Part shown: positions 34,923-43,533 of the stretch, in pieces | Numbering within the stretch: position 1 is the stretch's first letter | How the letters are laid out: every line of letters starts with the position of its first letter | Assembly: GCA_964369475.1 (NCBI GenBank) | Contig: CAYJFK010000012.1 | Coordinates: 1-48,228, forward strand | Origin: CAYJFK01 sp964369475 | GTDB taxonomy: Bacteria > Bacillota > Clostridia > Oscillospirales > Feifaniaceae | Reading direction: 5' to 3' | DNA length: 48,228 nt | Notes under the pieces: model-generated | The model's input: only the letters and a program-made list of their open reading frames with translations | What the model was told of the DNA's origin: nothing | Database searches by the model: none | Program-made: the position numbers and the translations under genes

Positions 34923-37900
34923 CTATTTCCCAAAGTTTTTGCTGTTTCTCGCTATTGCAAGATCAAGGAAGTTTACCTTACCGTCGCCATTGACATCGGT
35001 ATTGGGATTTGTCGCTGCATCGCTTCCTGTGGTGCGTCTGTTGTAGTTACCGGAGTCTGCGATCGTGCGAAGGTCGTTTACATCTACCCTTCCGCTGCCG
35101 TTGACATCGCCTAATATAACCTCTACTCTTGTAAGTGCAACATTGACCTGCACATTAATAGGAGCATAATCAGCTGTAATAATGGTAAAACGAAGTTGAG
35201 CCTCTTGTGGAGGGTCGTTAGTCGTTAAACCTGAGCTTAGGTTAAAGATCGGTGTTAAATCGTCTACTCCAAAGGTCGGTGTAGTGCCATCTGCTAAGTA
35301 TGTGTTTTGCGCTATGATATTTTCAGAATCTGATACACTACCGTCGACAACATAAGTGACATGTTGCCCTTCATACTCAAAGGTATTTAGCCCACTTGGG
35401 ATATACTCTGATAGGTCTATCGTCTTTGCTGAAGTATCGTCTGCGTCGATCGTAAAGTTTATTACTCCTTCGTTCCTCGGTGCAAGTGGTTTGGTAATAT
35501 AGAATGTGCTCTCTACAGAGCTCTCTACAACCGTACCTTCTGCGGCAGAGATCGCCATTACACCATAACTACCGGCACTTGTCGGAACTTCACTCGTATA
35601 AGTTGGGGTATCGTCGTTTAGGTTTTTGTACTCAAAGGTAACATCGCCGCCGTTTTGGCTACCGTTATAGCTGACCGTTGGAGAAACCGCGCCGACACCC
35701 TCGATAAAGTCCTCTTGGTAGACAGAGGAAAGGTGGTTTTCATCGCCTGCTACGGTAATGGTGATAATTTTTTGCGGCGAACCACTGCTCCTAACTCTAA
35801 GTGTCATTGTTCTTCTCTCTAAAGGTGCTATCTCCAATATAGCAGTCTTACCATCGTCATAAGTGGTAACTCCGGTAGTAAGCTGGCTTTCGTTATCAAT
35901 AGTCCATGTAGCTCCCCTATCAAACGCGCCTGTGCCTGTTACGGTGACCTTTAAGTTAGTTATACTTCCTGCAGGAAGTGATAAGCTGTTGCCTATTGGC
36001 GTATCATCGCCCACTATCGACACGCTTATGCCTGTGTAGCTGATGGCCGAATATGACGGCACTGTAACGGTTGTATAACCGCTCGCTACCGCTGTTTGGG
36101 TTTCCTTGTAGCGGACGTGGTATTCGCCGGGGGCGAGGTCATCTATGGTATCGCCGTTAGTCCAACTGTACTTATCAGCAGAGGCGCTCGACAGTTTCCA
36201 CTCCATATCCCAAGTTGTGCCTAAGATATAGCCATCATTTCCGCCTGAGGTAGTAGGTGGCACTCCTTCAAGCCCTGTCGGAGCGTCAGGCGCTGTGCCT
36301 TTTTGTATCGGCCCTATAACGTTAGAGCGCACCTCTCCATTTTCAAAACTTGACCTTATTGCAACTCCAATGTATCTACCTGCATAGCCGTCTACACGGT
36401 GGGTATCGCCCCATTCGCCGACTATGTAGCTTGGGTCAGTGCCGCTTGAGTTATCGCTTACAAACCAGTTATAAGAGAGCACGCCCTCTGAAGAGACATT
36501 CTCGCTTGCAATGGTTAAAAGAGAACCCATTGTTGCACTGCCCTGTATCGTAACGCTACCTGTTAGGTTTTCTGTAACGACCGCTACATTGAAGTGGCGA
36601 ACAAGCTTAATATCGGGGTCGGTCGCAGACGACCCTGTTACCGTGATAACCTGTGCTGTTTCGCCAGCTCCCACTCTAAGCTCTGCTTCACCGTAACGCA
36701 TCGTTATGTAAGTAGCCTCGCTTAGGTTACCGCTTACACTCCAAACTATTCCTTGAGGTGCAGTCGCAGGTAAAACCGTTGCGCTTAGTGTGTAATCACG
36801 GTCACGGTAAACTGTTCCGGCCAGTGAGTCGTTTGCAATTATCGAGGTGGGGCTTATAATATCCGCTGTTGATTTTCGATCGTACTGAACCGTTGGTGTA
36901 CTAATATTACTGGAATTTCCGGTATTGCCTATAAAAACCTCATAATCGTCGGGGTCTTGCAAGATTATTTCGCCGCCTATCTCCATCATATCAATGTCAT
37001 TCATTGCCATAAACTTGTATGTACCCTCGCCGCTGACAATGACATCTCCGCTCACGCTGACAGAATGGTCTCGAACAGAGGCTCCGCCTTGGTCAACGAT
37101 AAAACTTACATTGCCACTGCTTGCAAGATTTAGGTTGCCGCCAACGTCAGCGATGATGTTCGGTCCCTCGATGTCGTGTATTCCGTAAACATTTGATATT
37201 GCCGAAAAACTTGTTCTGCCGCTCAGCGTCATATCGCCATCTACATCAATCATGGTATACTCTCTGATTGGATCAAAAAAGCCATCGTTATACATCACTA
37301 CGCTTGCATCAACAAGACTAAGGTCACCTGCAATGCTTAGCGAAGGCAAATTGTATCCTCCTGTTGAGTAGTCAATAGTAAGACTATCGCCTGCTTGCAT
37401 ATCGCTTGTTATTGTAACATTTCTGCCACCCTCAACAATGGCATAATCAGGGCTGCCAAGGCTACCTATCGTGAAAGATCTGTTGGAAAGCCCTGCAAAC
37501 TCGTTGTAAGCGTCCGCAGATATCTCGTTAGTACCGATAAACTTCACCTTGCCCACTTCGCCTAAATGAATACTGTTTCCGCTATACTCGTTTAAAATTA
37601 GTGTGCGCTCGCTTGCATCCCAACGGAGTCCTGTTGGAAGCGAGGGGAAAGTTGTGTCGGTTTCCTTCTTTAAGATATAATCTGTTATAGTCGTACTGTT
37701 CGTTGCTATCCACACAGTCGTGAAAGTTTCATACTGAGCCTCTAACTCCGAGTCGTAACGATGTTGCCCAACTCTTGCTACTCTTGTTTCTGCATAAAGT
37801 TTGTCTGTACCAAGCTCTTGGTACGAAACTATAACAACGTCATTATTCCATAAACTACTTATCGTTTCTCCTGCGGTGTTAATGGTGCGCCATGTTTCAC

Positions 37901-40751
37901 CGGCTACCGATACACGCTCTATTTCCATAAACAGATTAGCGCCGGTCACCGTAACACTACCATTGGTTTGTCCCGGGTCTGTATCGTCTATAACAAATGT
38001 AGGCTCGCTCGGCCATTCGGCTTGCTCTACAAAGTGCGAAGCACTAAACGACCTATCATTGTTACCGCTCGCAGGTCGCCACACCGATATGTCGTCGTTC
38101 TTGTTTAATGCCACAACAGGGAAAGCAAAGTTGCTATCGAGCGTTGCTTTTATATCATATGCACCGTTTATCGAGTAGACAAACTGCTCGCCTACACTGC
38201 CGTTTGCAACTCTTATCATACCTGCGCTTGAGCTTGTTGGGACAAATTCGATGTCGGGCGTTTCATGACGATTGGTAATCTCAACATACACGACGTTGCT
38301 GCTCTTTTGCACAAAGCTACCGTCATCTGCCGGGCGTGTGTTGGTTGCAACGCAGTAGAACCTGTACACACCTGTCTTTACTTCGCTATCCTGTATAAAC
38401 CAACTGTCGTTCATATTAAGCGTTGAAACATCGCCCGAGCCGTTAACAGTATCCGTGCTGACAAGTGTATAATTTGTTTCCCACGGAGCTTTTTTAAACC
38501 ACTGATATGTAACGTCAGCATCAGGGTCACGAACTTGGTCTATTTCAGCGCTTGCCGTTAAGTCAGCAATCGAGTTTAAGCCAATGCTTGAATTTGAAAA
38601 GTCATAGGAACTCGACTTAGGCTGCGATGTAAACTTTGGAGTTTCCGCCGAAGGGATAGGATCGGGCGGAGGCGGAGGTGCTGAGGATGATTGAACATAC
38701 AGATGGTAATCGCCTGTTTGCCAAGCATTTGAGGAATTGTCTAAATCAATACAACCGTCAAGCTGAGTAGGCAATGTTTCCAAAACATCTACATAGGTAT
38801 AGTTTGAATAACCACTTACATAGGCCATAATACGATAGTTATCGTTGTAATCATCGAGCACAAAGTTATGACCATATGCTACGGAGTAAAATCCTCTGTT
38901 TGCAACGATGTCATAGTCTTTGATGTACAGCTGATAGTCTTTCTTTACTTCCTTGTCTTCTGCGTCCTCATCTGTGCGTAGGAAAATTCCAAGCATACGT
39001 GTAGTGTCACGCGGAGCTTCCGTCTTGCCGCTATATAGGTTGACAATAGCGTCATCGTTCATTGTTATTCCCGCTACAAGGTGGCGGGTTTCACCCGGTT
39101 TTGTTTCTCCTTGAAGCACTCCGCCATATTGGTTGAACGTTCCAGAATATACATGGACAACGGAAGAGAATATTTCGTTTTTCTCACTCGATGAATGGGT
39201 CTCTAAAATTCCCATACGAAATGTTCCGCCATGAATGTTAAGTTCGCCTAGCACATTAAACATAGCCGTAGCTTTCGAGCCGGCTTCTTTTTTCGTATAA
39301 TAACCTGAATGTACTCTCCATTCAGCGTGTACCCAATCACGATATAGATATCTTGGAGTTCTTAAATAATGGGTTACATACGCACCGCCTGCGGTGTCTA
39401 TTACATCTAAAACACCACCGACATCAACACGAAAGGACACATTGTTTACTTGTGCGCCGTTTAAATCGAGCACAACCTTAGTGCCTCCTTTAACGACGAG
39501 CGCAACGCCTTCTTTTACAGAACCATAACTTATATCACCGCCCTCTAACTTTAAGTCAAGTCTTTGACCGGACTCAAGTGCGTCTACATAGGCTATGGCT
39601 TCTTCTATCGTGCTTGCAGTTCTTTTATATGTGGTAAAGCCCGGTTCAAGGGTGGTATCGCCTGTTGAATCTTCGTTTATATACTTTAGCTGATACGTTT
39701 GCCCATTTACAAATGGGGTAGTGATATTCAAATACCCTTCCTTTTCTTCAAAGACGGCATGGGTGTAATAATTTAACTCATCAAAGTCAAAAATATTACT
39801 TTTCAAAATAGAATCGCTGCTATCGGAAATAAAGGTACCGTTTGTTATAACCGGTCTGTTGGCTCTGTACTGCCCTGCAAAAAAATGTGTGAGCTCTGAC
39901 TCGTAAAACACACCGCCGTTTACATTTATCACCGATTCAGCTTCATAGGATATAAGCGAACCTCCGCTGTAGTTCACACTCGAATTAGTCGGCTTTGTAT
40001 ATCCTTCCACATAGAAAGATCCACCGTTAACGGTTAGAGCGTGATCATACTCAACGCTAAACATACTTTGGTACTGCTGGTTGCTTGCGTTAAAAAGTGC
40101 AAAGTTTCCGCCATTTACCGTTATATTTCCGGCGATAAGTCTAAACATATCAAAGGTGTTCTGCGAATTTTTTTGCGGGTCTACGATAAATGTGCCATCA
40201 CCATCTATTGTTAGGTTGATGCCATTTCGTCTGCCCTCGAACAATCCGTTTGACGGCTTTGAGGTAAACTGAGCTAAGTATACATCGGCGTTTATGGTAA
40301 GGTGTATGTTGCCATCATAAAAGATAGCACCACCACGAGAACCGCCGACTTCAAGCCTTGCCTCAGGCTCGATAATATCGTCTTCGATTACGATGTATCG
40401 AGTTGTGTTAAGGTTGGTTGCTATTAGTTCCATAGTCTGCTTTAACTCTGCAAAGCTATCCACGATATATGGACTACTTTGCGTGCCTTGACCCAAAATG
40501 CCGGCCGATGGCGTAGTGGGCGCCTTATTTACGATATGGGTGTAGTCGGGGTATTCACGCTCTGTTGGGATGCTTTCAACATTTTGCAAAATAGGCGCTT
40601 CCACCAATAACTCTGGTGCTGTTTCTGCCTGAACTGTTTGCACCACGTCGGCGGCAGGCAGTGCGCTTTGCTCTGCCGCAAATGCCGACATTGGCACAAG
40701 TTGTAGTACCATCATTAAAGATAGCACCGTTGCAAGAATACGTTTTTTCAT
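34923..40751 (-). CDS. Giant secreted dockerin protein, block B
   Basis: 1942-residue paralogue of the 11551-17316 protein, with similar sequence over the full length by eye. It has a signal peptide (MKKRILATVLSLMMVLQLVP, cleavage near AFAA at about 26) and an extra Ala/Val-rich stretch. The N-terminal beta-helix-like region ends at a proline-rich linker near residue 694. Ig-like segments (VTYQWF, SYNWFV) and a second beta-helix region follow, and a dockerin (about 1880-1942) with DVNGSGRVDVND and DVNGDGKVNFLD ends in ARNSKNFGK. ATG 40751 is chosen over 40760 because GGAG lies 11 nt upstream. No enzymatic motif recognised. Confidence 0.85.
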   Translation of the reverse strand: MKKRILATVLSLMMVLQLVPMSAFAAEQSALPAADVVQTVQAETAPELLVEAPILQNVESIPTEREYPDYTHIVNKAPTTPSAGILGQGTQSSPYIVDSFAELKQTMELIATNLNTTRYIVIEDDIIEPEARLEVGGSRGGAIFYDGNIHLTINADVYLAQFTSKPSNGLFEGRRNGINLTIDGDGTFIVDPQKNSQNTFDMFRLIAGNITVNGGNFALFNASNQQYQSMFSVEYDHALTVNGGSFYVEGYTKPTNSSVNYSGGSLISYEAESVINVNGGVFYESELTHFFAGQYRANRPVITNGTFISDSSDSILKSNIFDFDELNYYTHAVFEEKEGYLNITTPFVNGQTYQLKYINEDSTGDTTLEPGFTTYKRTASTIEEAIAYVDALESGQRLDLKLEGGDISYGSVKEGVALVVKGGTKVVLDLNGAQVNNVSFRVDVGGVLDVIDTAGGAYVTHYLRTPRYLYRDWVHAEWRVHSGYYTKKEAGSKATAMFNVLGELNIHGGTFRMGILETHSSSEKNEIFSSVVHVYSGTFNQYGGVLQGETKPGETRHLVAGITMNDDAIVNLYSGKTEAPRDTTRMLGIFLRTDEDAEDKEVKKDYQLYIKDYDIVANRGFYSVAYGHNFVLDDYNDNYRIMAYVSGYSNYTYVDVLETLPTQLDGCIDLDNSSNAWQTGDYHLYVQSSSAPPPPPDPIPSAETPKFTSQPKSSSYDFSNSSIGLNSIADLTASAEIDQVRDPDADVTYQWFKKAPWETNYTLVSTDTVNGSGDVSTLNMNDSWFIQDSEVKTGVYRFYCVATNTRPADDGSFVQKSSNVVYVEITNRHETPDIEFVPTSSSAGMIRVANGSVGEQFVYSINGAYDIKATLDSNFAFPVVALNKNDDISVWRPASGNNDRSFSASHFVEQAEWPSEPTFVIDDTDPGQTNGSVTVTGANLFMEIERVSVAGETWRTINTAGETISSLWNNDVVIVSYQELGTDKLYAETRVARVGQHRYDSELEAQYETFTTVWIATNSTTITDYILKKETDTTFPSLPTGLRWDASERTLILNEYSGNSIHLGEVGKVKFIGTNEISADAYNEFAGLSNRSFTIGSLGSPDYAIVEGGRNVTITSDMQAGDSLTIDYSTGGYNLPSLSIAGDLSLVDASVVMYNDGFFDPIREYTMIDVDGDMTLSGRTSFSAISNVYGIHDIEGPNIIADVGGNLNLASSGNVSFIVDQGGASVRDHSVSVSGDVIVSGEGTYKFMAMNDIDMMEIGGEIILQDPDDYEVFIGNTGNSSNISTPTVQYDRKSTADIISPTSIIANDSLAGTVYRDRDYTLSATVLPATAPQGIVWSVSGNLSEATYITMRYGEAELRVGAGETAQVITVTGSSATDPDIKLVRHFNVAVVTENLTGSVTIQGSATMGSLLTIASENVSSEGVLSYNWFVSDNSSGTDPSYIVGEWGDTHRVDGYAGRYIGVAIRSSFENGEVRSNVIGPIQKGTAPDAPTGLEGVPPTTSGGNDGYILGTTWDMEWKLSSASADKYSWTNGDTIDDLAPGEYHVRYKETQTAVASGYTTVTVPSYSAISYTGISVSIVGDDTPIGNSLSLPAGSITNLKVTVTGTGAFDRGATWTIDNESQLTTGVTTYDDGKTAILEIAPLERRTMTLRVRSSGSPQKIITITVAGDENHLSSVYQEDFIEGVGAVSPTVSYNGSQNGGDVTFEYKNLNDDTPTYTSEVPTSAGSYGVMAISAAEGTVVESSVESTFYITKPLAPRNEGVINFTIDADDTSAKTIDLSEYIPSGLNTFEYEGQHVTYVVDGSVSDSENIIAQNTYLADGTTPTFGVDDLTPIFNLSSGLTTNDPPQEAQLRFTIITADYAPINVQVNVALTRVEVILGDVNGSGRVDVNDLRTIADSGNYNRRTTGSDAATNPNTDVNGDGKVNFLDLAIARNSKNFGK

Positions 40752-40967
40752 GCTCGTCATCTCCTTTTATAATATCATTAAACCTTACTCGGTCTTTGCT
40801 CTTACATCTCGCCCTTGCCGTTCTCCCACAAACGACAAAGACGAGTGCGGAGTTTTGCCCTCCTTTGCAGTTTTTTGCCGTGGCAGTGCTCTCGCTACTT
40901 CGTAGCATCCGCTTTGTGAGCGCCGCCGGATTTTCATTTATGATATAAGCCTTGCGGCCGATATCCA
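40752..40967 (-). promoter_or_regulatory. Conserved structured leader of the block B giant gene
   Basis: Counterpart of 17317-17531 and nearly the same length (216 nt). The first hairpin is 40942-40965 (GATAT/ATATC ends, GCAA loop), two nt after the upstream stop. The second is 40808-40845, differing from its block A counterpart by one base that turns an A-T pair into G-T. The stretch GCAAAGGAGG between the hairpins is also kept. No promoter is obvious, so it is probably within an operon. Confidence 0.6.
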
Positions 40968-41351
40968 TCAAATAGTGCTTACGACGTCGACAAGATAATC
41001 GAGCCCTGATTTGCTGAAAAAGAACATGTCTATCTTTTTCTCCTTGTAGGCTTTTTGCACCTCCGCCGCCGATTTTGGGTTGTTTTCTTCGTCTGCAATA
41101 AATATAATCTTACAGTTTGGAAGACTTTCTTTGATCTCCTCTATACGCACAAACCATTCTGCTATCGTAAGCGGCGATCTGTCTCGCACCTCTGCAATGA
41201 AAATGTCGGCCTTTTCGCTTCGGCAAGCGGCAACGCACGACTCTACCACAGACTTAATGCTTACTTCCAAGTCTTTGTCATTTGATGCAATTGCGAGCCT
41301 AAGCGATGCTAAGAAAAGCTCATTTTGAACGTGAATTACCACCTTTTTCAT
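40968..41351 (-). CDS. Stand-alone pseudo-receiver protein B1
   Basis: 127-residue counterpart of A1 (17532-17915), most residues identical. It has Glu54 at the phospho-acceptor position (DIFIAEVRD), HVQN in place of the acidic pair, and the FFFSKSG segment retained. The ribosome site is AGGAGGTAGTGC before ATG 41351. Directly follows B2 and precedes the leader of the giant gene. The conserved substitution in both copies argues against random decay. Function unknown. Confidence 0.72.
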   Translation of the reverse strand: MKKVVIHVQNELFLASLRLAIASNDKDLEVSIKSVVESCVAACRSEKADIFIAEVRDRSPLTIAEWFVRIEEIKESLPNCKIIFIADEENNPKSAAEVQKAYKEKKIDMFFFSKSGLDYLVDVVSTI

Positions 41352-41383
41352 GCACTACCTCCTAAAGTTTACATCGCAATGTT

Positions 41384-41764
41384 CTACATGGCCGTTACAA
41401 CATCCGCAACATAGTCAGGCCATGCAATCATGTAGAAAAACAGGTCTATTTTCCTCTCTCTAAAGGCTTCCTTTATCTGCTCTGCCGCCTTTGGAAATCT
41501 GTCACGATCTGCAATCAAGATAATCTTGCAGTCTTTATCGGTTTTCTTTATCTCCTCTATTCGCTCGTACCATCGTTCTAATGAGAGCTCGCCATAGTCC
41601 CTCACTTCCGCTATAAAGATGTCAGGCTTTAGGCTTTTGCAGTATATGGGGGAGTTCTCGACCTGCGGCACGAGCTTGAAGCTTGCTTTTTTTCTTTCTT
41701 CAATTGCGTGAAAGAGGGCAAAAGAGAGTAGCTGACTTTGGATATATGCCACTATACATTTCAT
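41384..41764 (-). CDS. Stand-alone pseudo-receiver protein B2
   Basis: 126-residue counterpart of A2 (17955-18335), with Glu53 at the phospho-acceptor position (DIFIAEVRD), YIQS instead of an acidic pair, and strand 5 reading FFYMIAWPDY without Lys. AGGAGGTATTAAA precedes ATG 41764. It is separated from the response regulator by a terminator and about 130 bp that should hold a promoter. B1 follows after 32 bp. Confidence 0.72.
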   Translation of the reverse strand: MKCIVAYIQSQLLSFALFHAIEERKKASFKLVPQVENSPIYCKSLKPDIFIAEVRDYGELSLERWYERIEEIKKTDKDCKIILIADRDRFPKAAEQIKEAFRERKIDLFFYMIAWPDYVADVVTAM

Positions 41765-41892
41765 TTTAATACCTCCTATGTGTCGCCCTACACTTACCTT
41801 AATTTTGCTATTTTTGCATTACTTTTCCCAAGTTTAGCAAAAAAAGCAAAATAATATATCGTCCAAAAGTATGAGTTTTTGAAAAAAATCAA
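41765..41892 (-). promoter_or_regulatory. Likely promoter region of the block B operon
   Basis: 128 bp between the regulator's terminator and gene B2. AT-rich, with repeated TTTTGC(TAAA) words like those in block A. No consensus -35/-10 pair is clear; activation by the adjacent regulator would explain that. Confidence 0.4.
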
Positions 41893-41942
41893 AAAAATCC
41901 CTCACAGCTGTCTCTACCAAAGAGAGCGCTGTAAGGGATTTT
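41893..41942 (-). terminator. Terminator of the block B response regulator
   Basis: AAATCCCTCACAGC (41895-41908) pairs with GCTGTAAGGGATTT (41928-41941) with one mismatch, with a TCTCT/AGAGA inner stem. On the minus strand it is followed by a T-rich tail. Confidence 0.85.
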
Positions 41943-41953
41943 GATTTTGTTTT

Positions 41954-42589
41954 TTATACTACCGTGTCATCGGTGATGATAAAGCGTTTTGCTACGATGT
42001 CGGCCGTCAGCTTGATAAAATTGGAGTAGCCTGTTTTGTTTCTGATATTGCACATATGAGTTTTCAGCGTTGGAAGTTTTATGCTTAGCATCTCGCAAAT
42101 TTCCTCGGCCGTTAGTCCGTCTATCTTGGCTTGTAGGATTTGCAGTTCTTTTTTAGTAAAATCAGAAATTTTAGCCATGCCGATCGTGACGATAGGCTGC
42201 GACTCTGGGTAATGGATATGACCGTTCATGACATTGTCCATCACCTGAAGCAGTGTGGTGTCGGGGTGGTCTTTGTACCAAAACCCCTCACAACCAATTC
42301 TTTTTGCCTCCTCGATATGCCGCTTTTGTATTAGAAAGGTCAAAATGATGATCTTGACATTGGGGTGCTTTTCTTTGATCTGTCTTGCAACAGCAATGCC
42401 GTTTTCCTTACCGCCCGTGAAAATATCAAGCAAAATTAGGTCGGGCTTTGTAAAGTGCAACTCGCTCATCACCATATCGGCATCGGCAAATTCCTTTGCT
42501 AAATAATATCTATCTCCACCGAGCAAAATTGCATATTTCATGATATCTCTGGAACTGGGCTGATCGTCTACGATTATGACGTTATACAT
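41954..42589 (-). CDS. LuxR/NarL-type response regulator, block B
   Basis: 211-residue paralogue of 18554-19186. The receiver is intact: IVDDQ, Asp55 in DLILLDIFTGG, Lys in FWYKD. The C-terminal helix-turn-helix reads TKKELQILQAKIDGLTAEEI and LPTLKTHMCNIRNKTGYSNF. Unlike block A there is no kinase gene upstream, so it is an orphan that might be served by the block A sensor. Start ATG 42589 has AGGAGC upstream. An extended -10 promoter and an 18-bp palindrome lie about 200 bp upstream. Confidence 0.88.
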   Translation of the reverse strand: MYNVIIVDDQPSSRDIMKYAILLGGDRYYLAKEFADADMVMSELHFTKPDLILLDIFTGGKENGIAVARQIKEKHPNVKIIILTFLIQKRHIEEAKRIGCEGFWYKDHPDTTLLQVMDNVMNGHIHYPESQPIVTIGMAKISDFTKKELQILQAKIDGLTAEEICEMLSIKLPTLKTHMCNIRNKTGYSNFIKLTADIVAKRFIITDDTVV

Positions 42590-43008
42590 TTTTTACCAAT
42601 GCTCCTTTCTGGTAGTCAATAGTTAGTAACTCTTTGCCTCTAACAGTCCTCTGTGCTCGGTTATCTCGGACATTGTAGCTTAGTTCTATAAGTGTTCTTT
42701 ACGGTCAACACGCATCGGTAGCGTTAAAGTTTTCATATATTTATGTTGTATGCCTATATAGTAGTGTAATTATCTAACTAAGATTATAGCAAAATCAATA
42801 GCAAAATGCATGTGCCATTTGGCACATCTTTATGGATATTGCAAATTTTTCACTTACTTTTTCTCCCTGCGCTAAATAGAGTTATCCCTTAGTAGAAAAA
42901 GCGCCCTATGCTTTGAATGGCAGTCATCACTTAAGGCGCTGTTTTTATTTATTATGCGGCTGTTTTGACATGCAGATCGCCCTCTTTCGCACGCTCCGCT
43001 CTGCCGTT
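42590..43008 (-). promoter_or_regulatory. Upstream region of the block B regulator: extended -10 promoter and palindrome
   Basis: On the minus strand TGCTATAAT (42790-42783) is an extended -10 with a poor -35. Overlapping the -35 position is a perfect 18-bp palindrome, ATGTGCCA-TT-TGGCACAT (42810-42827), a likely regulator site. A 6-bp stem AGCGCC/GGCGCT with a long loop near 42899-42945 may terminate the LRR fragment. No gene otherwise. Confidence 0.55.
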
Positions 43009-43389
43009 CTAGTCATCTATGGCAGTGCCACCCACTGTAACGCTTTTGATGATAGGGCTTTGCTCTGTTCCTGTATGGGTTAGTTTATCATCTTCCGGTT
43101 TTATCTCAACGGGAATGATGGTTTTGCCTGTTGCATTCTCCCGGTCACTTGTCGCTGCGTTTACGTAGAGCGCACTCGTAGAAAAGCTGTCGATTCCATC
43201 TTGCAAATCGGAATTGTATCCGCCATCGAAGTAGACCTGCGAGAGCGCTGTGCACCTAAAGGCATTTGCCGAAATATTTGTCACGCTACTCGGCACGATC
43301 TGCATTGTGTCAGCCTTTGCCGACAGATAGTGAATAAGAGAGCTCACAATTTTGGGGTTTAAACCAGAGAAAACAAGGTTTTTGCTCAT
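43009..43389 (-). pseudogene. Fragment of a BspA-type leucine-rich-repeat protein
   Basis: 126 codons resembling an inner piece of a BspA-like protein: NLVFSGLNPKIVSSLI, IVPSSVTNISANAF and ALSQVYFDGG are LRR_5-type units, followed by a short strand-rich tail (SPIIKSVTVGGTAIDD). There is no signal peptide and only a weak AAAGGG site. After the TAG stop the same frame stays open for about 17 codons, which suggests a nonsense mutation. It is flanked by surface-protein genes. A broken gene is the better reading, but a small expressed protein cannot be excluded. Confidence 0.55.
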
Positions 43390-43414
43390 ATTTAACCCTT
43401 TACAATAATATCAA

Positions 43415-43449
43415 AAATCCCTTGAAAACACTATGTTTTCAAGGGATTT
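43415..43449 (-). terminator. Terminator of GLUG gene 2
   Basis: AAATCCCTTGAAAACA (43415-43430) pairs with TGTTTTCAAGGGATTT (43434-43449). On the minus strand the stem runs into TTTTTGA. Confidence 0.9.
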
Positions 43450-43533
43450 CTCGTTGTGTGTGGTGGCTGAAATAGATTTCAATAGTTTACGTAAATCTAA
43501 ATGGCATGGAGCCGAACCAGCACTTATAAGATC

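Larger units (their letters stand above)
34923..42589 (-). repeat. Paralogous cassette, copy B (partner 11551-19186)
   Basis: Second copy of the cassette. All four proteins and the leader have counterparts in copy A. DNA identity is moderate over coding parts and highest in the leader hairpin, indicating an old duplication kept by selection. No sensor gene accompanies it. Confidence 0.85.
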
